Positions 17,553-26,778 are shown, counted from the first letter of the stretch. The stretch is 64,000 nucleotides of DNA from Acetobacterium woodii (GCA_016213825.1 JACQZP010000021.1:1-64000), one strand, 5' to 3'. Notes: generated from the letters alone by a model not told the origin. Translations and numbers: made by a program.

Positions 17553-17646
17553 TACTTTTTCGCAAATTTAATATTGATTTAAATCTTTGATTTTAATTTA
17601 AAATAAATAATTTATATTAAATAATTTCAAATTAAATAAAAAATAA

Positions 17647-19359
17647 TTATTTATTTATAATGCAATAGCCTGCTTCCGAAAAAACCATTAGTATCGGTTT
17701 GTCTTTTGATGACAAAGCGTGTCCGGAAAGCTGATGAATAAACCCAGCCGAAAAATATTGAAATTTGACCTGGGTATGGATTTTCTTCGGCGCCAGATTA
17801 ATAAAGTCACTCAGGTAAGCTTCGAGATTCTGGGGATCCTTTAAAAACTCAAAAATCCATTCCTTATCGGGACTGGCATCGACCATCCCGGCTGGCAGCC
17901 TGAAACTACCTTGGGAGAGCCAATCAAATTTAACCCATTCGCTGATCATCTCACTTTTTTGATGATCATTAAAAAATTCCAGAAGGATGCCAAAGAGCTG
18001 TTCTTTTGATTTCCCCACATCATAAAAGCCCTGTTGATCCCAGTAAAAGGAAAAGGCTTCAAAAAAATCAAAGGGGGTGCTGTAAATCCGGGAAGTAAAA
18101 ATAAAAGCCAGGCTATGTTTAAAGGCGCCGCTATTGTAGTAACGATCCACCAACACTTCAATTTGACGCAATTGATACAGTTCTTCAGCACTGATGTACT
18201 GATTTGAAATAATTTCATAAGGCGGAAAGCTGGCATAGTGATAGTGATGAATTTCCGACTCTTCGCGAATCCGGGTGCCCTTCAGACATTTGAGAAAGCC
18301 CAGTTGCAGCATATCGGGATTAAGGGCAATCACCCGGTTAAAGGATTCTTTGAAAATTCCATAGCTTTCATAGGGCAAGCCTGCAATCAGATCCAGATGA
18401 ATATGAATGTTTTGTGGAGCCAACAGTTTTTTGACATGTTCTTCAGTTCTGCTCACACTGATTTTTCGGCCGATCGCCGATAGTGTTGTCGCTGCGGTGC
18501 TCTGAACACCAATTTCAAATTGAATCAGTCCCGGCGGTGCCGTCTTAAGCAGGTCAATCATTTCTTCATCGATCAGGTCTCCGGTCATTTCAAAGTGAAA
18601 ATTAGTTTCGCCGCCTTGTTTAATCAGATATTTAAAGATTTCCTTGGCCCGGCTCAGGTTGCAGTTGAAAGTCCTGTCAACCAGCTTGACCTGTTTGACG
18701 CCCGCCCCAATAAAGAAATCCAGTTCGCTAAAAACCCGGTCCAGACTTAATAGATTCAGCCCCTGCTTAGCCGAAGACAGACAATAGGAACATGAAAAGG
18801 GGCAGCCCCGCATGGTTTCATAATAAATGATCTTATGTTTGAGACTGTCCATATCCAAGTTTAAATACGGAAAAACGAATTGGTCTAATGGGATCGGTTT
18901 GGCATCAGGATTTTCGATAATTTCACCAGATCGGCTGCGATAACAGAGCCCGGAAATATTACCAAAGCCATCCTGAACATCACTATTTTTAAGCAGTGCC
19001 TGTAGTTTGCCTTCCCCTTCGCCCTGAATAATCAGATCGCAAAAGGTGTGAGCTTCCAGCAATGCCGCCCCGTCAAAGCTGACCTCCGGGCCGCCAAAAA
19101 TAATCTGCACCTGGGGTTTTGCTTTTTTAATGACTTCAGCCAGCTTCAGAACAAGCTCCATGTTCCAGATATAGCAGGAAAACCCGATCCGTTTGGCATC
19201 CCGATCCAGGAGCTGCTTGATAATCCGATGCAGGGGATCATTGATCGACATCTCCAGAATTTCGATATCAAAATCAGGCAGCTGTGCCTTTAATGAACGC
19301 ACAGCCAGATTGGTATGGATATATTTTGCATTAATGGCGACTAAAACAAGATCTTTCAC
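17647..19359 (-). CDS. B12-binding-domain radical SAM protein (DUF4080-like)
   Basis: Predicted radical SAM enzyme with an N-terminal cobalamin-binding-like Rossmann domain, 570 residues. The B12-like domain spans about 1-140 (DLVLVAINAKYIHTNLAVRSL, then FGGPEVSFD and IIQGEGEGKL). The radical SAM cluster motif CPFSCSYC follows near residue 195, with the rest of the barrel to about 370 and a C-terminal extension that resembles DUF4080. GTG at 19359 is the chosen start: GGAGG lies 5 nt upstream, while the longer frame to 19470 has no ribosome site. The substrate is unknown. It stands between thrS and ychF with its own weak promoter. Confidence 0.82.
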   Translation of the reverse strand: MKDLVLVAINAKYIHTNLAVRSLKAQLPDFDIEILEMSINDPLHRIIKQLLDRDAKRIGFSCYIWNMELVLKLAEVIKKAKPQVQIIFGGPEVSFDGAALLEAHTFCDLIIQGEGEGKLQALLKNSDVQDGFGNISGLCYRSRSGEIIENPDAKPIPLDQFVFPYLNLDMDSLKHKIIYYETMRGCPFSCSYCLSSAKQGLNLLSLDRVFSELDFFIGAGVKQVKLVDRTFNCNLSRAKEIFKYLIKQGGETNFHFEMTGDLIDEEMIDLLKTAPPGLIQFEIGVQSTAATTLSAIGRKISVSRTEEHVKKLLAPQNIHIHLDLIAGLPYESYGIFKESFNRVIALNPDMLQLGFLKCLKGTRIREESEIHHYHYASFPPYEIISNQYISAEELYQLRQIEVLVDRYYNSGAFKHSLAFIFTSRIYSTPFDFFEAFSFYWDQQGFYDVGKSKEQLFGILLEFFNDHQKSEMISEWVKFDWLSQGSFRLPAGMVDASPDKEWIFEFLKDPQNLEAYLSDFINLAPKKIHTQVKFQYFSAGFIHQLSGHALSSKDKPILMVFSEAGYCIINK

Positions 19360-19395
19360 GGCAACCTCCAGATTATCGGTAGATTCGTATAAATA

Positions 19396-19423
19396 ATTAT
19401 CAAAAGAAACAGGGGAATAACAA
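19396..19423 (-). promoter_or_regulatory. Candidate promoter of the radical SAM gene
   Basis: Minus strand TTGTTA (19423-19418), 16-bp spacer, GATAAT (19401-19396), about 35 bp before the GTG start. Confidence 0.4.
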
Positions 19424-19485
19424 AAAATGTTTTCCCCCCATAAAATTGGAACTAGACTGATAATACTCAAAAACTAAAAAACATT

Positions 19486-20583
19486 CTATACATTAAACCG
19501 GAAAAAAGTAACATCGCCATCTTTCATGACATATTCTTTTCCTTCAACCCGGGTAACACCGCTTTCCTTGGCTTTTACTTCCGAACCGGCTTCTACCAGC
19601 TGTTCAAAACTGGTAATTTCCGCCCGAATAAAACCACGCTCAATATCGCTATGGATTTTACCAGCGGCCTGGGGTGCTTTGGTGCCTTCGGTGACCGTCC
19701 AGGCGCGAATTTCCTGGGGGCCAGCGGTTAAAAAGGTAATCAGGCCCAGTAGTTTATAGCCAGAGCGAATAACTTGATCCAGACCTGATGCTTCTAAACC
19801 CATATCAGATAGGAACTCGGCTTTTTCCTCATCATCAAATTGAGCAATTTCTTCCTCAATTTTTGCCGATATTTTGATAATATCGATATGATTTCCGGAA
19901 TGGTTTTCCAAAACAGTTGCTTTTAATCGCTTAACCATATCATTATCTTCGTGAAGATCGTCTTCGGAAACGTTGGCGATGTAAAGGACTGGCTTAATGG
20001 AGATCAGCTGATTGGTTTGAATAAACTCCCATTCATCGGCTGTAAACTCATCGTCATTGGGCATCTTGCCAGTTTCAAGAATTTCCCGCAGTCGCATGGC
20101 TACTTCCATGTTCGCTTTCTCCTGGGGGTTTGTTTTGGCCAGTTTTTTGTTCTTCTCAATCCGTCGATCCAGCATTTCAATATCTGAGAAAATCAGTTCC
20201 AGATTGATGGTTTCCAGATCATCGATGGGGTCAATCTTCCCTTCCACATGGACGACGTTATCATCTTCAAAACATCGGACAACATGGACAATGGCATCAA
20301 CCTCGCGAATGTGAGAAAGAAACTTATTGCCAAGTCCCTCACCTTTACTGGCGCCTCGCACCAGACCGGCGATATCCACAAATTCGATGGTTGTGGGAAT
20401 CACCTTTTTTGAATTGTACATTTTTTCTAAAACCGCTAACCGGGGATCGGGTACGGTTACGACCCCGATATTGGGATCAATGGTGCAAAATGGATAATTG
20501 GCAGACTCTGCTCCGGCCTTGGTTAAGGCATTGAATATGGTGCTTTTCCCAACGTTGGGTAAGCCAACGATTCCTATCTTCAT
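19486..20583 (-). CDS. ychF: YchF/OLA1-family ribosome-associated nucleotidase
   Basis: Obg-related P-loop protein that prefers ATP and binds ribosomes, 365 residues, full length. G1 is GLPNVGKST near the N-terminus, G3 is in [18 protein letters not shown], and the usual NKxD is replaced by NVSE (ANVSEDDL), the YchF hallmark linked with ATP preference. A coiled-coil insertion (about 130-200) and the C-terminal TGS domain (about 280-365) are present. AGAGGT precedes the ATG. Confidence 0.96.
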   Translation of the reverse strand: MKIGIVGLPNVGKSTIFNALTKAGAESANYPFCTIDPNIGVVTVPDPRLAVLEKMYNSKKVIPTTIEFVDIAGLVRGASKGEGLGNKFLSHIREVDAIVHVVRCFEDDNVVHVEGKIDPIDDLETINLELIFSDIEMLDRRIEKNKKLAKTNPQEKANMEVAMRLREILETGKMPNDDEFTADEWEFIQTNQLISIKPVLYIANVSEDDLHEDNDMVKRLKATVLENHSGNHIDIIKISAKIEEEIAQFDDEEKAEFLSDMGLEASGLDQVIRSGYKLLGLITFLTAGPQEIRAWTVTEGTKAPQAAGKIHSDIERGFIRAEITSFEQLVEAGSEVKAKESGVTRVEGKEYVMKDGDVTFFRFNV

Positions 20584-20841
20584 AGTTACCTCTTTCTTAT
20601 TTTCTTTTTGATGAAATTAATTATTTTATTTATGGAAGCTAATCTGCTGTCCTGGATGAAAATTAATCCTGACATTTAAAAAGGTGGATTTTCCAGTCCC
20701 GCAGGATCAAGAAGTGCCACCATTTCGTTTTGTTCAGAAATTCGGTTAATACCCGTCCGGGCATTGATCAGCTAAACCTTGTCCGGTAGGATCAGCATCC
20801 TTCCCGGTAAAGCAGCCTTCGCTCCGAAAAACAAGCCCAGT
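20584..20841 (-). other. Non-coding gap between rsfS and ychF, possible gene relic
   Basis: About 258 bp, more GC-rich than typical spacers here, with no ribosome site or intact gene. On the minus strand one frame runs open for about 23 codons past the rsfS stop. A second frame then gives about 30 codons ending in a TAA near 20681 (with ...MVALLDPAGLENPPF). This patchwork looks like a decayed gene. An imperfect hairpin (CCGGtAGGAT/ATCCTtCCCGG) lies near 20780-20805. Confidence 0.35.
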
Positions 20842-21186
20842 CTAGCGACTGACGGCGCTGTCTTTCCAAAGCTTTTCGAGGCTGTAAAATTCACGTTCTT
20901 CAGCATGGAAAATATGGACAATCACGTCGTAATAATCCAATAAAATCCAGCGACCTTCTCGCTGACCTTCGATGCCCTTTGGAAAGATCTCCAGTTTTTG
21001 AGCTTCATACTCAATATTATCAGCAATGGCTTTAACCTGTCGTTCAGAGTTACCACTGGCAATGACAAAGTAGTTGGCGATGGAAGTCATTTCGGTTACA
21101 TCGATCACTTCGATGTCATCTCCGTTTTTGTCTTCAATCCACCCTTTTATTTTTTGTGCAAATTCTTCAGGATTAATAAAAATCAC
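20842..21186 (-). CDS. rsfS: Ribosomal silencing factor RsfS
   Basis: RsfS (Iojap family) binds L14 and blocks subunit joining when nutrients are short. It is 114 residues with the conserved VIDVTEMTSIANYFVIASGNS and WILLDYYDVIVHIF segments. The start is GTG at 21186; the ribosome site is weak (AAGAAAG). It follows yqeK by 25 bp at the end of the yhbY-nadD-yqeK-rsfS run, the common Firmicute order. Confidence 0.93.
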   Translation of the reverse strand: MIFINPEEFAQKIKGWIEDKNGDDIEVIDVTEMTSIANYFVIASGNSERQVKAIADNIEYEAQKLEIFPKGIEGQREGRWILLDYYDVIVHIFHAEEREFYSLEKLWKDSAVSR

Positions 21187-21211
21187 TCGCTTTCTTTTTA
21201 AATTTTCTTTT

Positions 21212-21787
21212 CTATTTTAAGTTTCTTGTTTTAATAATTAAATCATTTCGCGCATCGATGGTTCGCTTGTGAATCAGAGCGCCGGTTTGGACTACATGAC
21301 AGATACTGTTGCTTAATGCCATAATCATTGCTTCATCCAAATCGGTTTCGGCCATCTGGCGAATGGCATCAACTCCTGGAAAAGAGCGACCCTTTTCAAT
21401 ATAATCGGCCAGATAAATGATTTTATCCAAGGTGCTCATTTTTTTACATCCGGTGGTGTGAAAACAAACGGCACTTTGAATTGCTGGATCTTTAACACCG
21501 TAACGCTCCCCAGCAAGAATAGCACCGACCGGGCCATGAAGCAATTGGGGATCGTTTTGACAGACCTGATCAATCTTAATCTGATGCTGTTGGGCACAGT
21601 CAAGCTGTTGTTCATCTGACAAATTCTTGGCACAGTCATGCAGCAACGCCGCCAACTTGGCTTGATCCGGATCACAGCCAAAGGTGTGAGCCAGTTTATC
21701 GGCCGCTTCAACCACATTCATCGTATGATTAAACCGTTTAGGGGTTAGAATTTTTTTCAAATCTGCTTCGATATCAGTCCAGTTCAT
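21212..21787 (-). CDS. yqeK: YqeK-family HD hydrolase (Ap4A hydrolase type)
   Basis: HD-domain metal-dependent hydrolase; studied members cleave diadenosine tetraphosphate symmetrically. It is 191 residues from ATG 21787. The HD core is visible at RFNHTMNVVEAA, LLHDCAKN, HGPVGA and the later IIYLADYIEKGR. GAGG sits upstream of the ATG, inside the end of nadD, which it overlaps by 14 bp, so translation is coupled. The same frame extends to 22000, but that part lies within nadD and is spurious. Confidence 0.92.
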   Translation of the reverse strand: MNWTDIEADLKKILTPKRFNHTMNVVEAADKLAHTFGCDPDQAKLAALLHDCAKNLSDEQQLDCAQQHQIKIDQVCQNDPQLLHGPVGAILAGERYGVKDPAIQSAVCFHTTGCKKMSTLDKIIYLADYIEKGRSFPGVDAIRQMAETDLDEAMIMALSNSICHVVQTGALIHKRTIDARNDLIIKTRNLK

Positions 21788-22415
21788 TGTTATCCTCAGT
21801 TGATGCGTTCGGCAAATACAGGTGATGTTCATGGATATAGGCTTCCACCGCATCAGGTAGTAAATAACGAATGGAATACCCATTTTTGATGCGGGCTCGA
21901 ATATCCGAAGAGGCGATATCCATTTCAGTGGCGTACAGCTTGAAAATAGAAGCCCCATAAATTTCCTGCAGTTCCTTGATTCGCATATCCAGCCGTTCAT
22001 GACTATATCCTGGTCGGAAAGTCGTAATGAATTTCACTGACTTCAATAATTCCGGGGCACCCTTCCACAAGGTGATTTCAAACATTAAATCAGCGCCGGC
22101 GATGAAATAAAAATCACAATCCGGATAAATTTCTTTAATGCTATTGATGGTATCAATGGTATAAGTGATGCCGTTTTGATCAATTTCATGGGTTAAAATT
22201 TCAAAACTGTCATTGCTGGCGATGGCTAGTTCCACCATTTTGAGTCGGTGTTTTCGGGCAATTTCGTCCTGAGATAATTTAAAGGGATTATTCCCGGTGG
22301 GAATAAATAGCACCTTATCCAATTCATATTGATCCCGAGCTGATTCTGCTAACAGCAGATGACCTGTATGTATGGGATTAAAACTGCCTCCCAAAAGACC
22401 GATTTTTTTCTTCAT
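21774..22415 (-). CDS. nadD: Nicotinate-nucleotide adenylyltransferase
   Basis: Makes deamido-NAD from nicotinate mononucleotide and ATP in NAD biosynthesis. It is 213 residues, one Rossmann-like nucleotidyltransferase domain. The GGSFNPIHTGHLLLA motif holds the ATP-binding H/TxGH signature, and SSDIRARI is the second conserved site. It starts 16 bp after yhbY and overlaps yqeK. Confidence 0.96.
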   Translation of the reverse strand: MKKKIGLLGGSFNPIHTGHLLLAESARDQYELDKVLFIPTGNNPFKLSQDEIARKHRLKMVELAIASNDSFEILTHEIDQNGITYTIDTINSIKEIYPDCDFYFIAGADLMFEITLWKGAPELLKSVKFITTFRPGYSHERLDMRIKELQEIYGASIFKLYATEMDIASSDIRARIKNGYSIRYLLPDAVEAYIHEHHLYLPNASTEDNNELD

Positions 22416-22431
22416 CTCAAACCTTTACTTA

Positions 22432-22794
22432 TTATGAATTAGTGAATTTTCGTGATGGGCTTAATGCTTTTCTTTTAACTCGCTTGATCGGTTTTTGATT
22501 TTTTGTCGGTACCTCGATTTTTGTTTTCAATAAATTCTTTTTATAAAGGATGAATTTATTGCCAATAGTACAGACGATATCCGATTTTGTGGCGGCTGCC
22601 AATTCCCGGGCCACATTATCGACATCTTCCAGCGAATTATTCTGAACCTTTCCCTTGATCAGTTCCCGGGCAATGATGGCATCCCTGGTCTGGACAATGA
22701 CTTGCGGGGTAATGCCTTCCTTGCCAACGAAAATGATATCGGGAATATCCATGGCAAGCTTTCTTAAATAACTTCTTTGTTTACTCGTTAACAT
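22432..22794 (-). CDS. yhbY: YhbY-family (CRM domain) ribosome-assembly RNA-binding protein
   Basis: Small protein of 120 residues with one CRM domain (about 1-95): LTSKQRSYLRKLAMDIPD, VGKEGITPQVI and the GxxG-like loop region. YhbY homologues bind pre-50S particles. The C-terminal 25 residues are basic and probably flexible. The ribosome site is weak. A TATAAT element (minus strand of 22819-22824) just upstream may let it be transcribed apart from obgE. Confidence 0.9.
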   Translation of the reverse strand: MLTSKQRSYLRKLAMDIPDIIFVGKEGITPQVIVQTRDAIIARELIKGKVQNNSLEDVDNVARELAAATKSDIVCTIGNKFILYKKNLLKTKIEVPTKNQKPIKRVKRKALSPSRKFTNS

Positions 22795-22845
22795 TTTTTC
22801 TCTACTTTCTACGACGCTATTATAACATATAATAAAGCGGGAAAT

Positions 22846-24129
22846 CTATTTAAAATACTCAAATTCGATGTCTTCCAGTTGAACCACATCTTCATCCTGG
22901 ATACCCATTTTTTCAAGCTCGGCGAAGACGCCCTTATCTTTTAGTACCCGTTGGAAGAAACCAATGGAATCCAAATCTTCAAAGTTGACTGAAGTAATCA
23001 GACGTTCCAGGAATGCACCCTTAACCACAAATAGATGATCGAATTTCTCAACCGTAAATTGTTTTTCTTTGAAGTCCGGAGTGAAGATGGTTTCTGCTTC
23101 CGGTTCAAAATCAAAGATTGGTTCAACTTCGCCAATTTCATCCAGCAATTGAATCGTCCGGCTCAGTAGTTCGTTAAGACCCTGGCCGGTGACTGCGGAA
23201 ATAACAAAGACTTCATAGCCCAATTTTTCCAATTCAGCTTTTAACTCATCGGTTTCTTCTGGTTCAGAAAGCAGGTCAACCTTGTTTAAGGCGACTATTT
23301 GCACCCGTTTTGCCAGCTTTTCATTGTATTTTTCCAATTCAAAATTAATCTTTTTAAAATCATCCAGAGGCTCCCGACCTTCACTGCCAGAGGCATCCAG
23401 AAGATGAATCAGCAGCTTGGTTCGTTCCACATGTCGGAGGAATTGATCACCAAGTCCGGTTCCTTCATGGGCACCTTCGATCAAACCGGGAATATCAGCA
23501 ATTACAAAAGGATCAAAATTTCGCCATTCAACCACTCCCAGATTGGGGACGATGGTGGTAAAATGGTAATTGGCAATTTTGGGTTTGGCCTTAGTGATCA
23601 CCGAGAGCAGTGTCGACTTGCCAACATTAGGAAAACCAATCAGACCCACATCGGCCAGCAGCTTCAGCTCAAGAATAACGGTTCGCTCCTGACCTTTCAC
23701 GCCACCCTGGGCAAAACGAGGCGCCTGCCTGGTGGCAGTTGCAAAATTCATATTTCCACGACCACCCCGGCCGCCTTCGGCGACCCGGTATTTTTGCCCG
23801 TGTTCTGATAAGTCACAGATGATCCGTCCGGTCTCTTTATCTTTAATAATGGTTCCCACAGGTACCTTGATGATCAGATCTTCCCCGGTTTTACCGGTAG
23901 ATCGACCGCCGGTGCCGTTTTCGCCATTTTCCGCCTTGTGTTTTCTTTTATATTTAAATTCCATCAGGGTCCGAAAACCATTGTCGGCCATAAAAACAAT
24001 ATTGCCGCCATGTCCTCCGTTACCACCGTCAGGTCCGCCATTGGGAACGTATTTTTCGCGACGGAAACTCATCCCGCCATGTCCGCCGTTGCCAGCCTTT
24101 AGAATAATCTCTGCTTTATCTACAAACAT
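22846..24129 (-). CDS. obgE: GTPase Obg/CgtA
   Basis: Essential GTPase in 50S maturation and stress response, 427 residues. The glycine-rich Obg fold (1-158) is clear (MFVDKAEIILKAGNGG). It is followed by the G domain (about 159-330) with GFPNVGKST, DIPGLIEGAHEGTGLG and NKVD, and a C-terminal OCT domain (about 345-427). GAGGT precedes the ATG at 24129; an in-frame extension to 24162 lacks support. It is separated from rpmA by a terminator but is likely fed by read-through. Confidence 0.97.
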   Translation of the reverse strand: MFVDKAEIILKAGNGGHGGMSFRREKYVPNGGPDGGNGGHGGNIVFMADNGFRTLMEFKYKRKHKAENGENGTGGRSTGKTGEDLIIKVPVGTIIKDKETGRIICDLSEHGQKYRVAEGGRGGRGNMNFATATRQAPRFAQGGVKGQERTVILELKLLADVGLIGFPNVGKSTLLSVITKAKPKIANYHFTTIVPNLGVVEWRNFDPFVIADIPGLIEGAHEGTGLGDQFLRHVERTKLLIHLLDASGSEGREPLDDFKKINFELEKYNEKLAKRVQIVALNKVDLLSEPEETDELKAELEKLGYEVFVISAVTGQGLNELLSRTIQLLDEIGEVEPIFDFEPEAETIFTPDFKEKQFTVEKFDHLFVVKGAFLERLITSVNFEDLDSIGFFQRVLKDKGVFAELEKMGIQDEDVVQLEDIEFEYFK

Positions 24130-24167
24130 TGCTACCTCGCTTTTTTTATGGTATCTACCCAAACAAC

Positions 24168-24214
24168 AAAAAATAAAACCTCTTATCTTGTAAAAACGAG
24201 CATAAGAGGTTTTA
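24168..24214 (-). terminator. Terminator between rpmA and obgE
   Basis: Minus strand 13-bp perfect stem (TAAAACCTCTTAT arms at 24174-24186 and 24202-24214) followed by TTTTTTG. It should reduce transcription from rplU-prp-rpmA into obgE. Confidence 0.85.
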
Positions 24215-24241
24215 TGGATGTATTATTTTGTCACTGGAAAA

Positions 24242-24529
24242 CTAGATGGCTTCCCGAGGATAAATACTTACTTGTTTTTTATCTCTGCCTTTTCGTTCAA
24301 AACGTACGATACCATCTTCTAATGCGAATAATGTATCATCTCCGCCTTTTCCAACGTTAGTACCAGGGTGAATTTTTGTTCCTCTTTGACGAACAAGAAT
24401 ATTTCCTGCTAGTACGAATTGACCGTCTCCTCTTTTTACTCCAAGACGTTTGGCTTCACTGTCACGACCATTTCTTGAACTACCAACCCCTTTTTTATGG
24501 GCGAATAGTTGAAGGTTCATTTTTAACAT
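24242..24529 (-). CDS. rpmA: Ribosomal protein L27 with cleavable N-terminus
   Basis: 50S protein L27, 95 residues. The start is the ATG at 24529 ([18 protein letters not shown]), 8 nt after AGGAGG. The GTG at 24538 overlaps the ribosome site and is rejected. The [10 protein letters not shown] sequence is the Firmicute N-terminal extension, which the protease Prp removes after the LFA to expose the mature end needed in the peptidyl-transferase centre. The prp gene lies directly upstream. Confidence 0.97.
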   Translation of the reverse strand: MLKMNLQLFAHKKGVGSSRNGRDSEAKRLGVKRGDGQFVLAGNILVRQRGTKIHPGTNVGKGGDDTLFALEDGIVRFERKGRDKKQVSIYPREAI

Positions 24530-24541
24530 GTTGTTCACCTC

Positions 24542-24874
24542 CTATTTATATACTTCTTCAAACTGGATATAATCTCCATAAGCTTCCTTAATCCCCCGGA
24601 TTCCCAGGAGATAAGTTGAAATGAGGGTATCTGTTTTCATCTTCATTGGTTCATCTTCAATTTCGGGGACGATAAAGCGGACATAGCCTTCTTCGATCAC
24701 TTCGCCAAGATCTTTCCGACCAACAATTTCGGTGAGACCGTTTAAGATGCTGATGGTTAATACCGAAACAGCAGCACAAACGATATCTTCGCCATGATCA
24801 GCAAAACCGGCATGACCAGATACGATTATTTCATTAGCTATATTATTCTTACCTTGAATCTTAACTGAAATCAT
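24542..24874 (-). CDS. prp: Ribosomal-processing cysteine protease Prp
   Basis: Cysteine protease that removes the N-terminal extension of L27. It is 110 residues with the catalytic His21 (SGHAGFADHGED) and Cys33 (DIVCAAVSVL), the family's dyad. It sits between rplU and rpmA, the conserved order (ysxB in Bacillus). It starts 8 bp after rplU with an AGGA site overlapping the rplU stop. Confidence 0.95.
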   Translation of the reverse strand: MISVKIQGKNNIANEIIVSGHAGFADHGEDIVCAAVSVLTISILNGLTEIVGRKDLGEVIEEGYVRFIVPEIEDEPMKMKTDTLISTYLLGIRGIKEAYGDYIQFEEVYK

Positions 24875-24882
24875 AAAATGTC

Positions 24883-25200
24883 CTAGGCTTGGATGCCAGT
24901 AATTTTAACTTTCATGAATGGTTGTCGATGACCTTGTTTTTTACGATAATCTTTTTTAGATTTATACTTGTAAATAATAACCTTAGGTCCTTTTGCAACT
25001 TCTAAAATTTCAGCTTTAACAACAGCATTTGCAACCACTGGAGTACCAATGATCATTTCGCCATCTTTGTTGACTGCTAAAACTTCCGTAAAAGTAATTT
25101 CTTTTACATCTTCTTCTGTGAAATTGATTTTTTCGATTTGAATAACATCATTTTCTTGAACGCGGTATTGTTTACCACCTGTTTTAATAATTGCATACAT
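24883..25200 (-). CDS. rplU: Ribosomal protein L21
   Basis: 50S protein L21, 105 residues, starting MYAIIKTGGKQYRVQENDV and ending with the GHRQPFMKVKITGI motif that contacts 23S rRNA. GAGGAGGTG lies 7 nt before the ATG at 25200; the frame opening at 25218 is not supported. It heads rplU-prp-rpmA behind a leader and a good promoter. Confidence 0.98.
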   Translation of the reverse strand: MYAIIKTGGKQYRVQENDVIQIEKINFTEEDVKEITFTEVLAVNKDGEMIIGTPVVANAVVKAEILEVAKGPKVIIYKYKSKKDYRKKQGHRQPFMKVKITGIQA

Positions 25201-25278
25201 GATTCTACACCTCCTCATACCAGACTCGCCACAATAGGTGCTTTCGACTTAAAACCTTGTGTGTGCGGCTACATAACT
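25201..25278 (-). ncRNA. L21 leader RNA
   Basis: Minus strand. The ~75-nt leader contains CGCACACACAAGG, AAGTCGAAAGCACC and TGGCGAGTCTGGT just before the ribosome site. These resemble the conserved Firmicute L21 leader, thought to mediate feedback by L21. Recognised from memory of the motif, not from a covariance search. Confidence 0.65.
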
Positions 25279-25284
25279 TTATAA

Positions 25285-25313
25285 ATATTAACATGTCGAG
25301 TTGATAAAGTCAA
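25285..25313 (-). promoter_or_regulatory. rplU operon promoter
   Basis: Minus strand TTGACT (25313-25308), 17-bp spacer, TAATAT (25290-25285), just upstream of the L21 leader. Confidence 0.7.
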
Positions 25314-25387
25314 CTAAAATAAATTTTATTGCTATTTATGATTGTAATTTAACTAGAAAAATTAATTTTGCCTAATGGGTATTATTA

Positions 25388-25404
25388 TATAATATGGGTA
25401 TAAT
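25388..25404 (+). promoter_or_regulatory. Candidate sortase promoter (-10 region)
   Basis: Two TATAAT hexamers (25388-25393 and 25399-25404) lie 34-50 bp before the sortase start. No strong -35 was found at the right spacing for either. Confidence 0.4.
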
Positions 25405-25437
25405 TAGAGCATAAACGCTTTTAGGAGGAAAACTAAA

Positions 25438-26148
25438 TTGCAAAATAATATGCAAAGAACAAAAATTGTTGCCGCAGTCTTATTAGTTGTGCTCGCATTG
25501 GGGTTTGTTATTTATAATTTTTATCCAACAATCACTCAGAATATGAATAAGAACAAAATTATTGCCGTAGCACAAGAAAATAAAGTCGAAACCAGTGATC
25601 GGATTGACTTCAATGGGCTTCTGGCAATTAACCCTCAAACCGTGGGGTGGGTTCAAATTGATGGTACCCCATTGGAATATCCAGTCGTTCAAACTGATAA
25701 CAATGATCACTACCTTCACTATAATTTTCTAAATGAAGAATCATTTGAGGGTGCAATTTTTCAGGACTATCTTTGCAAAGCCGGAACGACCCGTAATCAC
25801 ATCCTCTATGGTCACTACATGTCCGATGATTCGATGTTCGGTAGCTTATGGAAATATCAGGAACAGTCCTATTTCAAGCAACATCCCGTGATCAAATTTG
25901 ATCAGCCGGGAAACCCCGGTGATTGGGAAATCTTTTCAGTATACATAACCGAAGCTGATTATGATTATCGTCAGCCCGAATTTGCTAACGATACCGAGTT
26001 TATCAACTATATGAATCGACTGAAAGCCCGTTCTCTCTATGACACTGGTGTGGTTATCTCGCCCACTGATGAAGTCCTGACCCTGTCAACCTGTATTTAT
26101 ACCTTTGACAATGCCCGATTGGCTGTTCATGCACGTAAGATAAAGTAA
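25438..26148 (+). CDS. srtB: Class B sortase
   Basis: Membrane-anchored transpeptidase that cleaves a sorting signal and links the protein to peptidoglycan. It is 236 residues. An N-terminal signal anchor (about 8-27) is followed by the sortase fold. The catalytic His is in ILYGHYMSDDSMF, the Cys in LTLSTCIY and the Arg in FDNARLAVHA. The SrtB-like features HYLHYNF and the MFGSLWKY stretch support class B. TTG at 25438 is the start (AGGAGG 9 nt before). No sortase substrate or pilin gene lies in the window, so this is an orphan housekeeping-type sortase. It ends at a strong terminator. Confidence 0.88.
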   Translation: MQNNMQRTKIVAAVLLVVLALGFVIYNFYPTITQNMNKNKIIAVAQENKVETSDRIDFNGLLAINPQTVGWVQIDGTPLEYPVVQTDNNDHYLHYNFLNEESFEGAIFQDYLCKAGTTRNHILYGHYMSDDSMFGSLWKYQEQSYFKQHPVIKFDQPGNPGDWEIFSVYITEADYDYRQPEFANDTEFINYMNRLKARSLYDTGVVISPTDEVLTLSTCIYTFDNARLAVHARKIK

Positions 26149-26174
26149 GATAAAATAATAAAATACAATAAAAC

Positions 26175-26229
26175 AGTGTCCATAACGGTTATCTACTAGA
26201 TAGGGTAACAGTTTAGGGACACTTTTTTT
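26175..26229 (+). terminator. Terminator after the sortase gene
   Basis: AGTGTCC...GGGACACT outer stem with an inner GTTAtCTa/TAGggTAAC stem, then TTTTTTT. Confidence 0.85.
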
Positions 26230-26286
26230 GCGGTTTAATTTTTTACTTAAACTGATCATGGTTTTCTAACATTATTGATGCTAGCT

Positions 26287-26778
26287 CTAACCAACAGGAT
26301 TGATCAGAGCAGCGAATTCTTCAGCTGTTTGTGAGTCAAACCAGAGCTTTATTTCCGCTAATAAAGATTCATTTGAATCGCTGCAGTGAATTAAATTATG
26401 GCAACAACGCGCTTCGAGATCAGCTTTTTCCATGGAATCTGTACCATAATCACCACGAATGCTGCCCGGCAGAGCTTTAGCCGGATCTGTGGCTCCTGTT
26501 AACTCCCGGGCCTTACTGATGGCATCAGCTCCCTCATCGCTCAGAATAATTGGGATCATCGATTTTCCGACAAAGTCTGAAATGGCCATCTTTTTAAAGG
26601 ATTCGCCAAGTTTTTCGACTACGTGGGCATAATGGGTTAAAATCAGCTTTTCATCGACCTTTTTAAAACCAATCATTTCCAGCAGAAAACCTTCACCAAT
26701 AAAACGTTTGATAATCGTTTCGACTAATTCTGATTCCAGGGCATCCGGTTTCATAATAATTAAAGCGTATGATTTCAT
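26287..26778 (-). CDS. ndk: Nucleoside diphosphate kinase, slightly long
   Basis: Transfers the gamma-phosphate from ATP to nucleoside diphosphates via a phosphohistidine. It is 163 residues, a little longer than the usual 135-150 because of extra residues before the active site and at the C-terminus. K10 (MKPDAL), R108 (SIRGDYG) and the catalytic H131 (NLIHCSDS) are present. GAGG precedes the ATG. It is monocistronic and converges on the sortase terminator. Confidence 0.92.
   Translation of the reverse strand: MKSYALIIMKPDALESELVETIIKRFIGEGFLLEMIGFKKVDEKLILTHYAHVVEKLGESFKKMAISDFVGKSMIPIILSDEGADAISKARELTGATDPAKALPGSIRGDYGTDSMEKADLEARCCHNLIHCSDSNESLLAEIKLWFDSQTAEEFAALINPVG

Noticed and set aside
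23299-24193. Plus-strand frames opposite obgE
   Set aside because: They mirror the glycine-rich obgE sequence and have no ribosome sites.
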